Shown: positions 1-13,448 of the stretch, in pieces
Numbering within the stretch: the first letter of the stretch is position 1
Layout of the letters: each line of letters starts with the position of its first letter
DNA from: Palaemon carinicauda
Lineage: Eukaryota; Arthropoda; Malacostraca; Decapoda; Palaemonidae
Assembly (NCBI RefSeq): GCF_036898095.1
Contig: NC_090743.1
Location: forward strand, 13,901,925 to 13,965,924
Reading direction: 5' to 3'
Length of the DNA stretch: 64,000 nt
Notes under the pieces: model-generated
The model's input: only the letters and a program-made list of their open reading frames with translations
What the model was told of the DNA's origin: nothing
Databases searched by the model: none
Program-made: the position numbers and the translations under genes

Positions 1-75
1 AATGTAAATAGCTCCAGATTTGTATCATTAGGAAAAATTCGAATTACTTCCAAATTTTTCATATTGATTGAAAAG
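1..75 (+). mobile_element. DIRS-like element end or junction fragment, cut by the window edge
   Basis: The first ~65 bases match, with mismatches, the internal complementary region of element C at 28829-28895 (shared blocks around 'aatagct', 'taggaaaa' and 'acttccaaattt'). This is the outer-end or circle-junction sequence of the C-type DIRS-like family. The rest of the element would lie left of the window. Too short to tell whether it is a true terminus or an internal complementary region. Confidence 0.5.
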
Positions 76-335
76 GGCTATAACTGTATCAAAATAATAA
101 AAATCTACACGAACTGTAAATTGGACCCAAACTTTCTGGCAATGCAAGTGCAATTTCTAAATACAGTACACCAAAATAAGCTAATGTGATAATCCAGCCT
201 CCTTTACCATTTCAACAGTCAGCATATCATCCACTAAATAACATTCGATTGTTAAATCTTTCAAAGGCCACAAATCTGTCTTGAAAAGTTACTGAAGGTT
301 CTACAGTAGGTAAAAAGTTCCATAAACACATGCTA

Positions 336-985
336 TATCACTGCTAAAGAGTTATTGAGTCTTTTGACTGGCCAGACAGTACAACATTGGATCCTTCTCT
401 CTGGTTACGGGTCATTTTCCTTTTGCCTACACATACGCAGAGTAGTCTGGCCTATTCTTTACATATTCTCATTTGTCCTCATACACCTGACAACACCGAG
501 ATTCCCAAACAATTCTTCCTTGCTCAAGGGGTTAACTACTACATTGTAATTGTTCTGTGACTACTTTCTTTTGGTAAGGGTAGAAGAGAGACTTTAGCTA
601 TGGTAATCAGCTCTTCTAGGAGGACACTCCAAAATCAAACCATTGTCCTCTGGTCTTAGGTAGCATCATAACCTCTGTACCAGGGTCTTTCACTGTCTTG
701 GGGTAGAGTTCTGTTGCTTGAGGGTACACTCGGTCACACTATTCTATCTTCTTTCTCTTCCTCCTGGGTTTTAAAGTTTTTATAGTTATATTAACCAAAA
801 GATTTAGTTTAATGATGTTGCTGTTCTTAGATTACTTTATTTTAGTTGTTAGTAGCTTCTCTTGTAGTTTCCTTATTTCCTCTCCTCGCCGAGGTATTTT
901 CCCTGTTGGAGCCCTCGGGCTAATAGCAGTCTGCTTTTTCAACTAAGGTTGTAGCTTAGCACGTACTAGTAATAATAATAACGAC
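336..985 (+). repeat. Family R interspersed repeat, copy 1 (near full length)
   Basis: One of 11 copies or pieces in the window. Family layout: a 5' part with 'gagttattgagtcttttgactggcc'-like sequence, a middle with 'ggggttaactact' and 'ggtaagggtagaagag', and a 3' end with 'ccctgttggagccct' and 'caactaaggttgtagcttagca', then a short (TAA)n tail. No protein frame is conserved between copies. The absence of long terminal repeats and the 3' simple-repeat tail fit a non-autonomous retroposon (SINE, or a non-coding LINE 3' end). This copy lacks the first ~40 bases of the family. Confidence 0.75.
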
Positions 986-3689
986 TACAATCGCCAACAA
1001 GTTCAAGTTGTAAGGAAATCATATGTAAAAAGCTAATGCCCCTAACACTGAACTAACATATGACAAAAATAACTTTTAATTACCTTTATGCAAAAGTGGA
1101 GTTTCCAGGAAAAGCTACATGGAAGTAACTAGACTGATAAAAATAAGATTGTGTGACTAGAAATACTAAAACAGTCGTATTCATGAATGGTTATAAAGTA
1201 TTGTACCGTCCATACATAAATGTTTAATGTACAGTATACTGTTCCGAGGAAAGACTACATTCGCACCCTACTTTAGGTTAGGGTGGATTGTAGGCCTATT
1301 CCTTACCCTACTTCAGGTTAGGTTGTATCCCTTATGTACTACTGGATGAAAAGTATTTCAGCCTTTGTCATAAGGACGTTCAATGAGACGACTATATTAT
1401 AACATTTGAGTGCAGCTTTACAACCGAACTTTTCAATAAAATTCAACAATTATACAAGACATTGAATCTTGGGACTAGGCTTGGAAATAGCCATCATTAC
1501 TGATGGAATATTTTCAAACCTTCAATATCACGTTCTATTCTCATTGATATCATTATTGATTATACTGCACACAAAACACATACTATGAGCCTATTTTCTT
1601 AGTTTTTCTTGTTTCAAATTATTTTTTTTTCCTTACTCCAGAATAATCAATAAAAGATTTCCCACACCACACCTGACTCATGTAATTTACATGTATGTAA
1701 AAAGAAAAAAAAAAGTGTACATTGCCTAACAATTGGACAGTTGTCAAAAGCATATGACTATGAACATAATTATTGGAAAATTATTAAATTTCTCCAATGG
1801 TTTGTTTGTTTCAGAGGTAAATCAATGCATATTACGAGGCTTTTACCTTATTGAGCTGAAACTGGAAAAATATACTTCATAATATATGCCCATATATTGC
1901 AAAATGTCAAATTACATCACGGCGTTCTTGGATTAATTTCAAAATAAACGTAGGTTTAAGGTTAATTAACGCCTACACTAAATTCCACCTATTTATGTAT
2001 AGGCTAAGTAATCTAACCGGAATTAAGAGATGTATGGGATCAATTCAAAAGTCCCTCACTTCCTATTCAATGATACAATTTCCGTATTGCACCGAACCAT
2101 CATTTGTGAACATTTTGATTGACTTGAACCCTGTCTCGATAATGACTCAAAAACGAAGTTTCATTTCGCAAATATAGATCATAATGACAAGCCTACGCAT
2201 TCTCATCTTTATTCACATGCAAAATAAATAAATCATTATACGTCCATTGGGTTAGCGGTATGAATTGCAATAAACGAAGGGGATATTATACAAAAATGCT
2301 AATCGGTTTATTGTGTTCGAGGTTGCAAAGTGAACCAGAGAAACATGGCCGATGAGGTCAAAACAACTCGGAAAATGATTCACTCTCGTTGCTCGAAACA
2401 AAGACGACAAAGCAGCTGATTTTGTTCATACAAATACTATGTCAACTATCGTTAGAGTAAACAGACGTTTAATGAAAATACGACATCATAATTTCAAAGA
2501 ATTTCACACCACTAACCTTTTTCAATGACTAACAATAAGACAGTAGCTGACAGATCTGGCACAAGTCACCAAAGCAAACTCTCGCAACTTGAGAGCAGAA
2601 CTCACAGACGCAGTAGTAGTACGTCTCGAGCTCTATTCATAGATACATTGTATTATATAAAGGTTTCTCAATTTGTTCGAAAAAAACTATGACTGCCCTT
2701 TAATTTCTTTCATTTTATGTTTCTCTTTGTTTCTTTTGCTTAAATATTTACCTGCCGATGTTTATTTTTATTGCTCGCTGCGCATATGATCTTAAATGTT
2801 TCATTATTTATGAATACTTTAAGACAATCTTTTTTCATAATCTACTACATCATGTTGTGGATTTTGCAAAGCACATTCGGTGGAACGAGACGAGCATTCT
2901 AAAGCACCTAACAGTAAACAGTGTCATGCATAATAATATCAACCCAGGTATCGAGAGAAATTAGCCTTTAAATTGTGGAGTAAATTAAGCAGACAGAACG
3001 CTACCTTATCATAATTAACTAGTAAAATATACATTATATCATACAGCAGTAGCTCGCATTAGCCGTCCAATGCATTGACAGCTATCAGATTGTTTGCAAA
3101 ATAAGATGCGGGCAACGTTCCATACAATACTTAGCCTATAATATGGCACCAGTTATTTTAGATATATAAATAAAGAAATTTATTACCATACCGATTCATA
3201 ATAATCGTGACTGGAAGTATTGCCAGCGATGGCAATCTAATTTAATCTAAATCAAATGATTCGTTTTAAAGGGAGCTTTCACAGTAAAGTCATGGATGTC
3301 ACATGCCAGAGAACTTCAAATCAATCAATCACGGATGTCACCAGAAACCCTTCTTTCGCTCGATCTAATGAAAATGACAGGGAAATGCATTCATGACTAC
3401 TGATGACTCGGGAGAGAAATGTGAGTGCCACAAAACTAATTTTCGTTTACATGAATGTAGTCATTATGTAAGGATATAAATTTCTTTATCGCGATGCCCT
3501 GATGATAGCCATAAATCATTGGTTGAAACAGCTGTCGGCAAACCTCAATAAATGGAGCAACACAATCACACATATGATAATTTCCTTCAAAACTCCTGGC
3601 CAGAAGATAAAGAGTACAATACACTAAATAAAGTGTCTTGAAATATTTTATACCGTAAGTACTTTAGCATTTAATGAAAAATGACTGAG

Positions 3690-3690
<1 letters not shown>
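986..3690. other. Intergenic, no supported gene
   Basis: AT-rich sequence without a convincing exon. Open frames here are short and low in coding character. Two short near-repeats with 'ctacttcaggttagg'-like sequence lie near 1265-1330. A 24-codon ATG frame at 2345 lacks a recognisable product or a good donor site. Confidence 0.5.
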
Positions 3691-3778
<88 letters not shown>

Positions 3779-3781
3779 GGC

Positions 3782-3855
<74 letters not shown>

Positions 3856-3876
3856 CCTATATGTGTGTGTGTGTGT
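3691..3876. repeat. Compound microsatellite (CA)n-(TA)n-(TA)n-(TG)n
   Basis: About 30 bases of CA, then ~48 bases of AT, a short interruption with 'tataggctatg', ~66 bases of AT, then 'taggcctatatg' and a TG run. CA at one side and TG at the other make the whole block self-complementary, so it can form a large hairpin. The open frame across it is low-complexity and not a gene. Confidence 0.95.
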
Positions 3877-6800
3877 TTGATTTTTAATACGTGCAGCTTC
3901 AACCTGCTTATGTGAAGCGATCCTTACATGTCCAACCCAATGAGTGGACGAATAGTAAAATCAGACCTTCTCAGCATTGGAGGGCTATCCCCCGACTCCT
4001 ATTGTTGTAGTCACTGCATAGATTAAATTCAGTTACTAAATTACCTCCCTCTGAGCCATGGAGCAGCACCTAAAAGATTTTCCTGGGCCTTAACATTTTC
4101 TTCAGAGTGCTGATTGAGTTAGGGGTTCACTCTGTGACAGGATCTCAATTGCGTTGAAATGTCTAATGTATGACTTATTGCAAATACATTTCTAATTAGA
4201 TTTTACTTACATAGCCGATTTTTTCGGACTTGAGAAATTCAGTCAGCAAATTTTTATCAAGCATGGCCTCACTTCATGTCTTCAATTTGTTTTTCTATGA
4301 TAATTTTCTTTATTTATATTGTTCCGGTTTCCATATTAAGCTGATTTCCATACTAAAACCACTGCATGTACTAGCTTCCGGGCTAGTAAAGTGGTAACTC
4401 ATTAGCCTAACGTAATTTTGTATCACAGCGATCACTCCCACCATGGGACCAACAATTTAAACTTTTTTCTGGGGACAATACTGCTTTAGTTGGGCACCAA
4501 AGTGGGGTTTTGGGCTTGCCCAGCTGACGTTCTGCTGAGTATTTCATCAGATTATACCGTAATTGAAACTGGGCACCTTTAAATGATGTATGATATTAAA
4601 GCCACATACCATGATACTGGGGGCTAAGAAGATTAATCAATGCCTTTGGTTGAGCCTTTGTAGCAATTTAAGCAAACCTACTTCTTTATGGTATGTACAT
4701 ATACTTAAAACATAGTCTGGAACGAGTCAAGGTCATTCAGGTCCATTTTCCTCACTTTATCCAGAGAGTTTGAGTGTTGCACTTTTCATTGGAAGAATTG
4801 TGAGATACATTAGTTAATATCATTGTCAATCTCATAATTCTAAAAAAAAACTCATTGGATGTATTTATGAAAATAAGGTCATATGACCAGGTTACATTAT
4901 TGAGCCAAGGTGCAACTGCAGTAAAACCTAGCAGTTGTATTAGTGTAAAAAAATTTAGAGGTTAAACAGCAAGATGGCTGAAAGTTAAAGTAGAAGGGTA
5001 AAAAATGGGTGAAGCTATGAAATGAAAAATGCCTACATTGCACTTATATTTGACTGATAATAAAGCTACACTATATTCCTGAAACATTCCCCTACATTTC
5101 AGGTGGGTAAGGATGCAATTTATAATGCATGCAAACACCCAATAAACAGGTATAGGAGTTATGATGGGTGAAAGTATGCACTGCTAATCACATACTGGAG
5201 TCACATGCCAAATACAGAGCTGTGATTATTTGGGCAATAGCCATTAATTGGTAGAAATTTGACTGTATTACAGCCCTGAAACCTAGCATTAAACTTTGTT
5301 TGGGCTCGATTATACTGAATTGAACAAAATGTCCCAGCTATCCAAATATTCATATCAATTCCCAAGTCAAGAATCAGTTTTCATGGGTCAAAGATGAACT
5401 TCACTTAAAAATTGGATTATACGGCCCAGTACTGGTGATTATGAAGTCATTGCGCTTTTGAAAAAGATTAAAGAGAATGGAGAGAAAGATGAAAGTAATG
5501 TAGTGGGAACAGGGGTATAGCTAAGGGATAAAAAGGCTGTACCTAGGGGCACAAAAAACAATGCAGACTCACATGATGTCTAACAATGCACAATGCACTG
5601 TGTAAGGTGCTCTGACAGCTGTATCCAGTTATGCAGGAGTTGGGAGAGCGGGTGGCAAAGATAAATATAGTATAAGAGTAAAAAAGGAAAAGGAAGGGAA
5701 AAAGTTCCACATACACCATATCAGTGGCCTATGGATGATTCAATACACCTTGAATAAACAACCTTTTGTTAATGTAGCTTAAAACCTAATAGGATAAAAA
5801 AAAACTACTTAGAGTAATTCAAACAAAAATATTTACTGCATTACAGCTTTAATATGAAAACTGACTCAATGCACCAGTTACAATTTTTCTGCTTAGTAAT
5901 CAGGTTATATTCCTTTTATTTTGAAATACAGTAATTTATGTTAAATGAAAAAATACTGTTCATCCGATATAAAAGTACCTCAGTGACAATCAGTTATACA
6001 TAATTAATGGAATTACGTAGGAAAGTAAGAAAAAAAATTTAACCTATACACCTGAGAACTCTAATAAATCGATTATCTTTAATGCAACAATCATTTATTA
6101 AAGTTCAATAGCCCATTCATGAAAATAACATTGACGCCGCTATAGCAAAAAATATATATATATAAGCAAGAGCATTTACAGTGTATTATGAACCAAACTT
6201 CATGTAAAAATAAATACTACTTACAACATATTTATCAAAACTAATACACAAAAACCAGAGGCACAAAACAATACAGACTAAACACAACTTTGTCTTTTAT
6301 CAAAACATGCATTCCAAGAGTGCAAAAATTGCATAACTGTTAAATTAACAGTAGGTTCCACTATGCTTTAAAATAACAATAGTTATTGTAAAAGCTTCAA
6401 ACAGAAAAGTGAGATTCTTCCCTTAGTAAATCAACAAACCGCTACAGATTTGTGAAAAAGCTACTACGTAATTGTATGACTGAGCAAAGTAGCAGTACAT
6501 CAAAGGATACCCAGTTAAAAATGTTCATCCTTATAATAAATTAAGAACAGGAAAAACTGAGTGAGCCTACCGAGTACAATGTTAGTATACTCGTTTACCT
6601 CCTCCTGTAGGCTACTCCAATCACAATCTTCAATAATCTTAGTTTCTCAACATTTTGAGGTTCATAAATGTAACAAAAAATTTCTTGAGACTTCAAACAC
6701 ACCATGTTTTCATCTGAGTGGGTCTACAAAACACACCGACAATACTGTACTGTATGTACTTTAACCCCATTCTTTGATAATCATAGTTTACCATTTTTTT

Positions 6801-8237
6801 TATTTTGAAATTTAAAAATGCAAGTAGAAAAAAATAAATTCTCAAGACTTTGACAATGCAATATCCTCACAATTCCTTTTCTGATGTTAAATAGTGTAGA
6901 TAGTAAGCTGCCTGATAAATCTACTGATAGCATGAAAATAACATAAGAATAGTCGCTCCCACACCTTTCAAGGATAAATTTGAACCCTGTCATTGCTAAC
7001 TTTAAGACGAAAATAAAGTGAGTAAATATCAAAAATATTTTCAAGGCCGGAGTAAATCTGAGTTATCATGGTAGAATTATTATAAAAGCAAAATTCCCCT
7101 AAAGAGAATTAACTTTTCGCTTTTTTTCAACTTCTACACAAATTCTTTCAATAAATCTGAAATTTAACATGGATGATGACAAGTTATACCCCAAAGAGGC
7201 TCCTTACTTTATTTACAGAAGTAATTAAAGTGACATTTAATATCACATGAATTGTATCTAATAATTTGAGAAAATCTTCCAATAACTCAACATTACATTT
7301 TGATCTGCCAATTCCATGGCAAATGTATTTAAAAGATCTAATAAAACCTTATGTTCATATCCAAATAAATTAGCACCATTGTAATTCTTTTTACAAAAAT
7401 GTTATGTACTGGGAGCCAACTTTAAAGCATTACCTAATTCATGCAAGATAAAAAAAAAGAAAAAAATAATCATTACAAAGCAGTTCATGCATATAAACAC
7501 ACAACATACCAGGTAATTTGTCAATATCAACTGTCATAAGGGCTTAAACATTATTCTTAACATTCAACCTCAACATTTCATGTCTCACAGTCATTTTACA
7601 ATGTCAGTATGGAAAAAAATGTAGAAAAATGGTACCACAAAAGTAAACAGGTTTGCTTGATGTCCTGTTTAGTTAATGCTGCAATATAATGTAGTTTGTG
7701 ACCCCAAAAAGGTTGTAAGTATTTCTCTTTTGCATAACTTCCTAACACTGCATTACTGTATTTCTTTTCTTCTGCATTCAATAAAAAAAAAAAACGTTCA
7801 AAAACTGCCAATGAAATTAGTTTCTATGGAAAGCAGTTTCTAGAATCAACACTGGCATTATGCAAAACATGCTGGAATACCCAGAAGTTATGAACTTCAA
7901 AAAATCTCAGCATTCTCTAACATACTTATCAGAATATTACAGGAATGATTAAAATCACTAATTCTTTACATCCATTTGCTAAAATTCATTCCAAAAAGAT
8001 AATACCCTGTACAGTAATAAAGTATACTGTACAACAGTGACATTTCAATGCTCCCCAAAAAATTATACACAAAATTTTTTTAAATAAATCAGAAAGAGAC
8101 TGCTGCACCTGTAATTCCTTCATGATATTGTTATATTAATTCTACTCAGTGTGCTCTGTCAATCTTACTGGACATCATATATCTGGTACTTTACCATTAT
8201 CCAAAGGATTTCCAATCTTACGTAACCCTGATCTCAT
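3877..8237. other. Intergenic or 3' flank, no supported gene
   Basis: AT-rich sequence downstream of the PAFAH1B2-like gene (minus strand). I see no exon, RNA gene or full repeat that I can name. Part of it could be an extended 3' untranslated region of that gene, but no polyadenylation site can be chosen from sequence alone. Confidence 0.4.
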
Positions 8238-8495
8238 CATATCGCTACCTCATTGCAAGAGGGTCGTAACTCCAAATTTGCTAGTTTTGAGTTATATGGT
8301 GTACAAGATTGCCGAATTGATTCTGCATCTTTTGGTAAAAGAGTCGTAAATCTAGGTGAATTAGCGGCCGAGAGATGGCACTAAGAAGATTTGTGAAACA
8401 TGATCAAATTCATAGGACTTAGCAACTTTCAAATGCGTCTCCTGAAAAATCAGGAATTTGGAGTTACGACCCTCTTGCAATGAGGTAGCGATATG
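8238..8495. repeat. 41-bp perfect inverted repeat around a 176-bp spacer (foldback or MITE-like)
   Basis: The left arm 8238-8278 and right arm 8455-8495 are reverse complements over 41 bases without a mismatch (core 'cattgcaagagggtcgtaac'). The spacer is unrelated AT-rich DNA. The two open frames over the arms are consequences of the palindrome. A foldback or MITE-type insertion is the likely explanation; no target duplication is evident. Confidence 0.85.
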
Positions 8496-11400
8496 TAACA
8501 ATAAGGCAGAAGTGTAATTTGGAATGACATTTTTCAACAAATTCAAGACAACAGGATACTGTATACAAATCAACATAAAAATTAAGCAATGTAATATCTT
8601 ATGGTCACTGTACTATGCTTTCACATCTTTTCAACAAACAATTTCACCACAGAATACAACAAACTTCAAAAAGTAGTCTAGACACAAAACTCATCATGAA
8701 ATTTATTTATTAATTTTAGCTTATACATTTTGGTTGCTTTAAAAGGATAACTGTTTTGTCATGTAATTTATATCTTACTTTCCCTAGAAAAAATTACTAC
8801 ATATTACTGTATTTGATTGGAACACCAAAAGACTTGTCAAATTAATAACATTCCATATTTTTCCAACCAATTTCAATTTTTTATTTTTTAATTCACAAAT
8901 AGAGTAAACTCACATGAGAAACTGGGCTTTTCAACTAGAACAAACTACTGAACAGAACTTTTATTTCTTAGTAAAACTATTTTTTTTTGTGGATAAAAGT
9001 TAAAGCAAGTTTGACAAAAAATCTTCACTCACTTAAAAGTTTAAGAGATTTAAAGCAAGAAGAGGGTTTATTATGCGTTTAGAAAATTGTAGAGACTTAT
9101 TAGAGATAGAAAACTCATATATATCCCCTTCTACCGATAGCAGGGAAATGATATCATTAATCAAGACTCCCTACATATGTGCAAATCTATAGAGTTTAAT
9201 TTTTCCCAGCTGTCATGTAAATAACAAATAGACCTACTATCAAGGTTGCAAGCAAACATAACAATAGTATTTTTCATAAATTTCCAGAAAAATAAATTTG
9301 GTTTATATTCATCATAAGACATGAAAATGGAGAATACTGAGAGATATAAAAGTAAAACGTATCTAAAAAAAATCAGAAGAGCACAACTCCCAGAAAAGTT
9401 AGACTTTTAAAACATGATCTGTATCTTGAAAAATAATCTACCAGACAGACAACATGAACATGCAAATTTCAAATGAAGAATGAAATACTGTACTACGCTA
9501 ATGCTGCTGAACATTCTCAATATCCTATCTATTTATGTAACAGTGAAGGAAAACTTCTGAAAGATGGCATACTTTAGAGGGGGATCATCAACTGCACTAT
9601 ATGTATTTCAACGAGACAAAAGTCACTTCTATACATTAATGGAGCTAATTTGAAGGATTTGTTCTTAAACGTGAAGTAAAAATTTGAGTAAGAATGAGTA
9701 GAAGAAGCTGGACAACTAGGTGGGAAAAGATTGAAAGTAAAGACATATGCAAAAAACTGGTGACTGAGGAGATTTTATAAAGAATTTTTAGAGCTGCAGG
9801 GAACAATGTAGTGTAAAATGATATACATAGTAATATAGAAAATTTTAAAGATACCTTTTACCTTCCTTCTCCAGATTTTTAAATGTTACTTTTACAGGAT
9901 TTAAAATGTCATTATCAGTTAACAGATTATTTATCCACTCTTTAGAATATACAGTACAAATATCTAATCTCCCTGCTACCTTATCACTGGAGGAGTCAGA
10001 TGACTTACATTTTTCATTAAAAGTCTGTTTAAATATTTCCCTACCAAACTGTCCCTTAATTTAAGGAGAGGAAAAATATCAGAGGCCCAGCCACCTTACC
10101 TCATCATAAATTTGGATCTACAAAATCATAAAAGCCCAAGTGAAACTGGTGCTGCATTCTTATTTACATAAGATGTAATCCCATTTATAAGAATAAAAAA
10201 GGGGTAATTCCAATACTGTGTACAGTATCAGCAATGCTACACAGGGTACTTACATTGAAAGCACAATCAAATATGCAAGTAACTTTCGTATAGCAAACAA
10301 ATCTAAGGAAATAGAAATTTTGCTGTACAACTAAATATTATCCCCTTCCATATAAATAAATGTATAGGGTACTACATAATATGCCCTCAAAACTTGTATT
10401 AAAGTCTAAAATAGAAAATAAGCTCTAACACATGAAATGGAGCATTAAAAGTAATAGTTTCCCTACACATCCTTCTTAAATATGACTTTGGAAGATTTCT
10501 TTAAGGTGACTATTTTATGACTGTAACTTTAAAAAATACTTATCAACTAACAGACTGTATGGCAAGAAACTAAATATGCATGCTTATCAAAATTCAAATA
10601 ATTCATCTCATAAAAGTCAGTGTCAAGCAGTTCACCCAAGATCCTTCACCAATACGACAAAGTATAATTATAAGGTTCATCCAGAACTTTTCTTATCAAT
10701 CGTACTTTGGGTTTCTTCCAAAACAAAAACTATCTTCTTTTAAAAAGGAAATCAGCAAACCATATTCATTTTGATACATGACACAAAACTTTGAGTACAA
10801 TATTAGAAACCTGTCACAGACAAAGTTAAAATTATATTGCAAATGTTGATGGTTGAGTGCAAAAGTACAGACAACTGTACATACCTAAAAGCACATTAAA
10901 AGACAAGCACATGTAAAATATGAAGAAAAAAAATATAATATAAATACTGAAAATAGATCACTTATAAGTATCACAAGAACAGGCTTAATAAGAATATCTG
11001 TTCCAGACTTTGGTTCGTAGGAATGCAAAAGTTTACCACTTCTTAGAGGTAAACCAACCCAAGTCACACACACATTAACAACCCATAAGCAAATAAAATA
11101 ATAATAAAAAGAAAAAGGAGCATATCAAATTAGTATTTACATTACACTTAGACTAGTCGTTACTGCCTTGTAAAATATACAGTTGCAACTTATGTTAAAA
11201 GAAAAACAACCTTTTGACTCGAAAGCATAACTGCTTTTTATAGAAACCTATTCACATATCTATTCTGTGATTTAAATTGATCATACAGCCTTAAAAGAAT
11301 CACCCTTTTTTCTAACACCATTTTTTTCTTGTTCCTTAACCATTACAACAAAATAACCTTTGTGTGCATCACAAAAACAACATAATGGTGCTTCAAATAT

Positions 11401-11860
11401 TTGTAACAAATTCAAAGTAAAATTAAGAAAAAAATAGTAAATTCTCTTTCAAATTTCAATCTTTAGCAGATTAACTTAACAGTATTTAAGCTATTTCTCT
11501 TCATGGTTTAACATTACATTTTTCTGAAATTTGCCACAAAACTATTATGAAGAATGAGAAATATTTTATGTAAAACACATTCGGGTAATAGTATGCAAAC
11601 ACTTAAAGTGCCGCAAACACATATAAGCTCGTGAAAGCAATCTCCATATATCACAATGTCAGATGACTGAGCAGCACTAGTGGAAGAATGGTTCTCTATG
11701 AATTTCATCCAAATCTTCGTGATGTATCAGCTACAAAGTATAAGCTGAGAAGGCAATTCAACAAAAGCAGGTGTTACTGTTAAAGGCTCACCTGATATAG
11801 CCTAGGTGAATGTGATGATGAGCAGTGCAAAATGTAAAATATTCAAATACTGCAAGTCTT
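8496..11860. other. 3' flank of the PAFAH1B2-like gene, possibly 3' UTR
   Basis: Directly downstream of the stop codon at 11861-11863 on the minus strand. AT-rich, no second gene recognised. Minus-strand AATAAA-type hexamers occur (for example near 8701-8712), but which one is used cannot be told. Confidence 0.4.
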
Positions 11861-12094
11861 CTACTCGGCACATGAAGCAGGAGTATCGGAGGGAGGATTG
11901 TCCGAGGCTGGGGAAGCTAGTGTATCATCATTGAGTAGTGTTTTATCACCCTCCATCAGAAGCTGCATGAGAAGTTCAAAGACTGGCTCAAAGGCACGTC
12001 GGTAACCCTGCCAAGTGAGGTGTAAGTAATCGTACATGTCTCGATGGTCTATAGTGCCATCTCCCAACACCAATTCACGATTTATATTTACTAC
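11861..12094 (-). CDS. PAFAH1B2: PAFAH1B2-like gene, exon 5 (C-terminus with catalytic Asp/His)
   Basis: Last coding exon, 77 codons plus TAG. It follows an acceptor 'ttcttgcag' at its upstream edge and stays in phase 0 with exon 4. It encodes the conserved C-terminal part: 'GDGTIDHRDMYDYLHLT' carries the block V D-x-x-H pair (Asp188 and His191 of the assembled protein), which completes the Ser-Asp-His triad begun by the GDS of exon 2. The following segment 'GYRRAFEPVFELLMQLL' matches the family's C-terminal helix. The last ~25 residues are a Ser/Pro/Asp-rich tail longer than that of vertebrate homologues and ending in CAE; this is where the extra length of the protein lies. Confidence 0.92.
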   Translation of the reverse strand, partial: VVNINRELVLGDGTIDHRDMYDYLHLTWQGYRRAFEPVFELLMQLLMEGDKTLLNDDTLASPASDNPPSDTPASCAE

Positions 12095-13439
12095 CTGCAA
12101 GAATATGAATACAGATTATGCTTTTGGATGGATAAAATACAGAAATACATATAATAAATAAAACATCAAGCAAATTTAAAGATGGCTAACTATAAATAAC
12201 ATTACTAGAAATAAGTAACTGACTCGACTAACTCATGAGGGGTCTAAAATGCCCTAAAGTATATAAGGATAGAAATGTTTATATTTTCTTTCTGGATTTT
12301 GCTATTCATATGGCTATATATTTACATAGCTTTATTTGTTCAAAACAACCCCAAAAGCAAAATTGCCAAAATCATGTCTTGTTTACATAAGAAGACCCCT
12401 CTCTCATCACAGAAGCAACCCCCGGACCTTCAGTCATCCATTCCCCAACCATTCCATAATTCATGAGTCTGCCGAACTGGCACCAGTTCTGTTTAGTGAT
12501 CCCTAGCTTGTTTTCTTCAGCAAAATTGACTGTTTCTTTCATCACATTCTATTCTAAGACAGAACAATTGTATTCTGTTTCACCCTTTTTTAATACTTTA
12601 CATTTTACCAGTAAACATGTTAATAATTTCATATTTATCAGTTTTGGAAATACTGTATTTCCCATATGAGTGGTGTAGAAAATATCCGAAAACTGTTAAA
12701 TATACAGTATACAGCAAATCTGGGTTATTTAAAAAAAAAAATTCTCACGTTCCTGCTTGAATCAATTATGGCACCGATCCAAATACTGTAAGAATGCCAA
12801 GAGTAATTTGGAATATTAATTATATAGCATCACTGTCACAAAATGACCAAGGAAAAAACATAACCAGTATAAAACCCAAAAGAATATGCAGAACAGAAAT
12901 GAGGTAGCTCTAATGAGTCATAACCTCAGCCCAGTATCAACATTGCTTACAGCAAACTTCTTGTCAAGCTCAAGCTTCTTAGTTATGGTGTGCATCTGCA
13001 GTTTGCAATAAATTTAGAAAGAAAAAAAACTGAATGAAACCGAATCACGTCATCAGAATGTCTGAGGTTTGATAGAAAATAAACATTTCAATTAATAGAA
13101 CCCACAAAGGTACTGCTTTAGGACTTTGATTTTAATTTACATTGCGCTGAAACTAGCATAATACAGTGATCGGCACAGAAATGGCCTATATCTCTTTAGA
13201 ATGACTCACCTCCACTCAGCATCCTTAAAAATTATGGTATTATATATCACAAATAGTTTTGTCAAACTCTGATGATTTACTTTTCGACCAAAATATATAA
13301 ATTCTATTTTCAATATACAGTAATACCTCTCAACATGAAAGTTTCTGTATACGAAAAGAGATATGAAGATCTTTTCACCTCATATTACGAAAAAACCCTC
13401 ATGATACCAAATGAAATTCGTCTGGCCGCTGAAAAATAA
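12095..13439. other. Intron 4 of the PAFAH1B2-like gene (3' part), no gene
   Basis: AT-rich intron sequence between exon 5 and DIRS-like element A. Open frames at 12275-12669 have no recognised domain. A stretch near 12463 resembles one near 19130 (shared 'aactggcaccagttct'-like block), possibly an old dispersed repeat. Confidence 0.5.
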
Positions 13440-13448
13440 TTTATAAAT

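Noticed and set aside
2345..2419. ATG frame 'MADEVKTTRK...' as a first exon
   Set aside because: Only 24 codons to a stop, no strong donor and no recognised protein.
3648..3902. 84-codon open frame rich in Ile/Tyr and Cys/Val
   Set aside because: It is the translation of the CA/TA/TG microsatellite; same for frames at 38907-39157, 42231-42584 and 53955-54371.
8149..8576. Opposing open frames
   Set aside because: They arise from the 41-bp inverted repeat.
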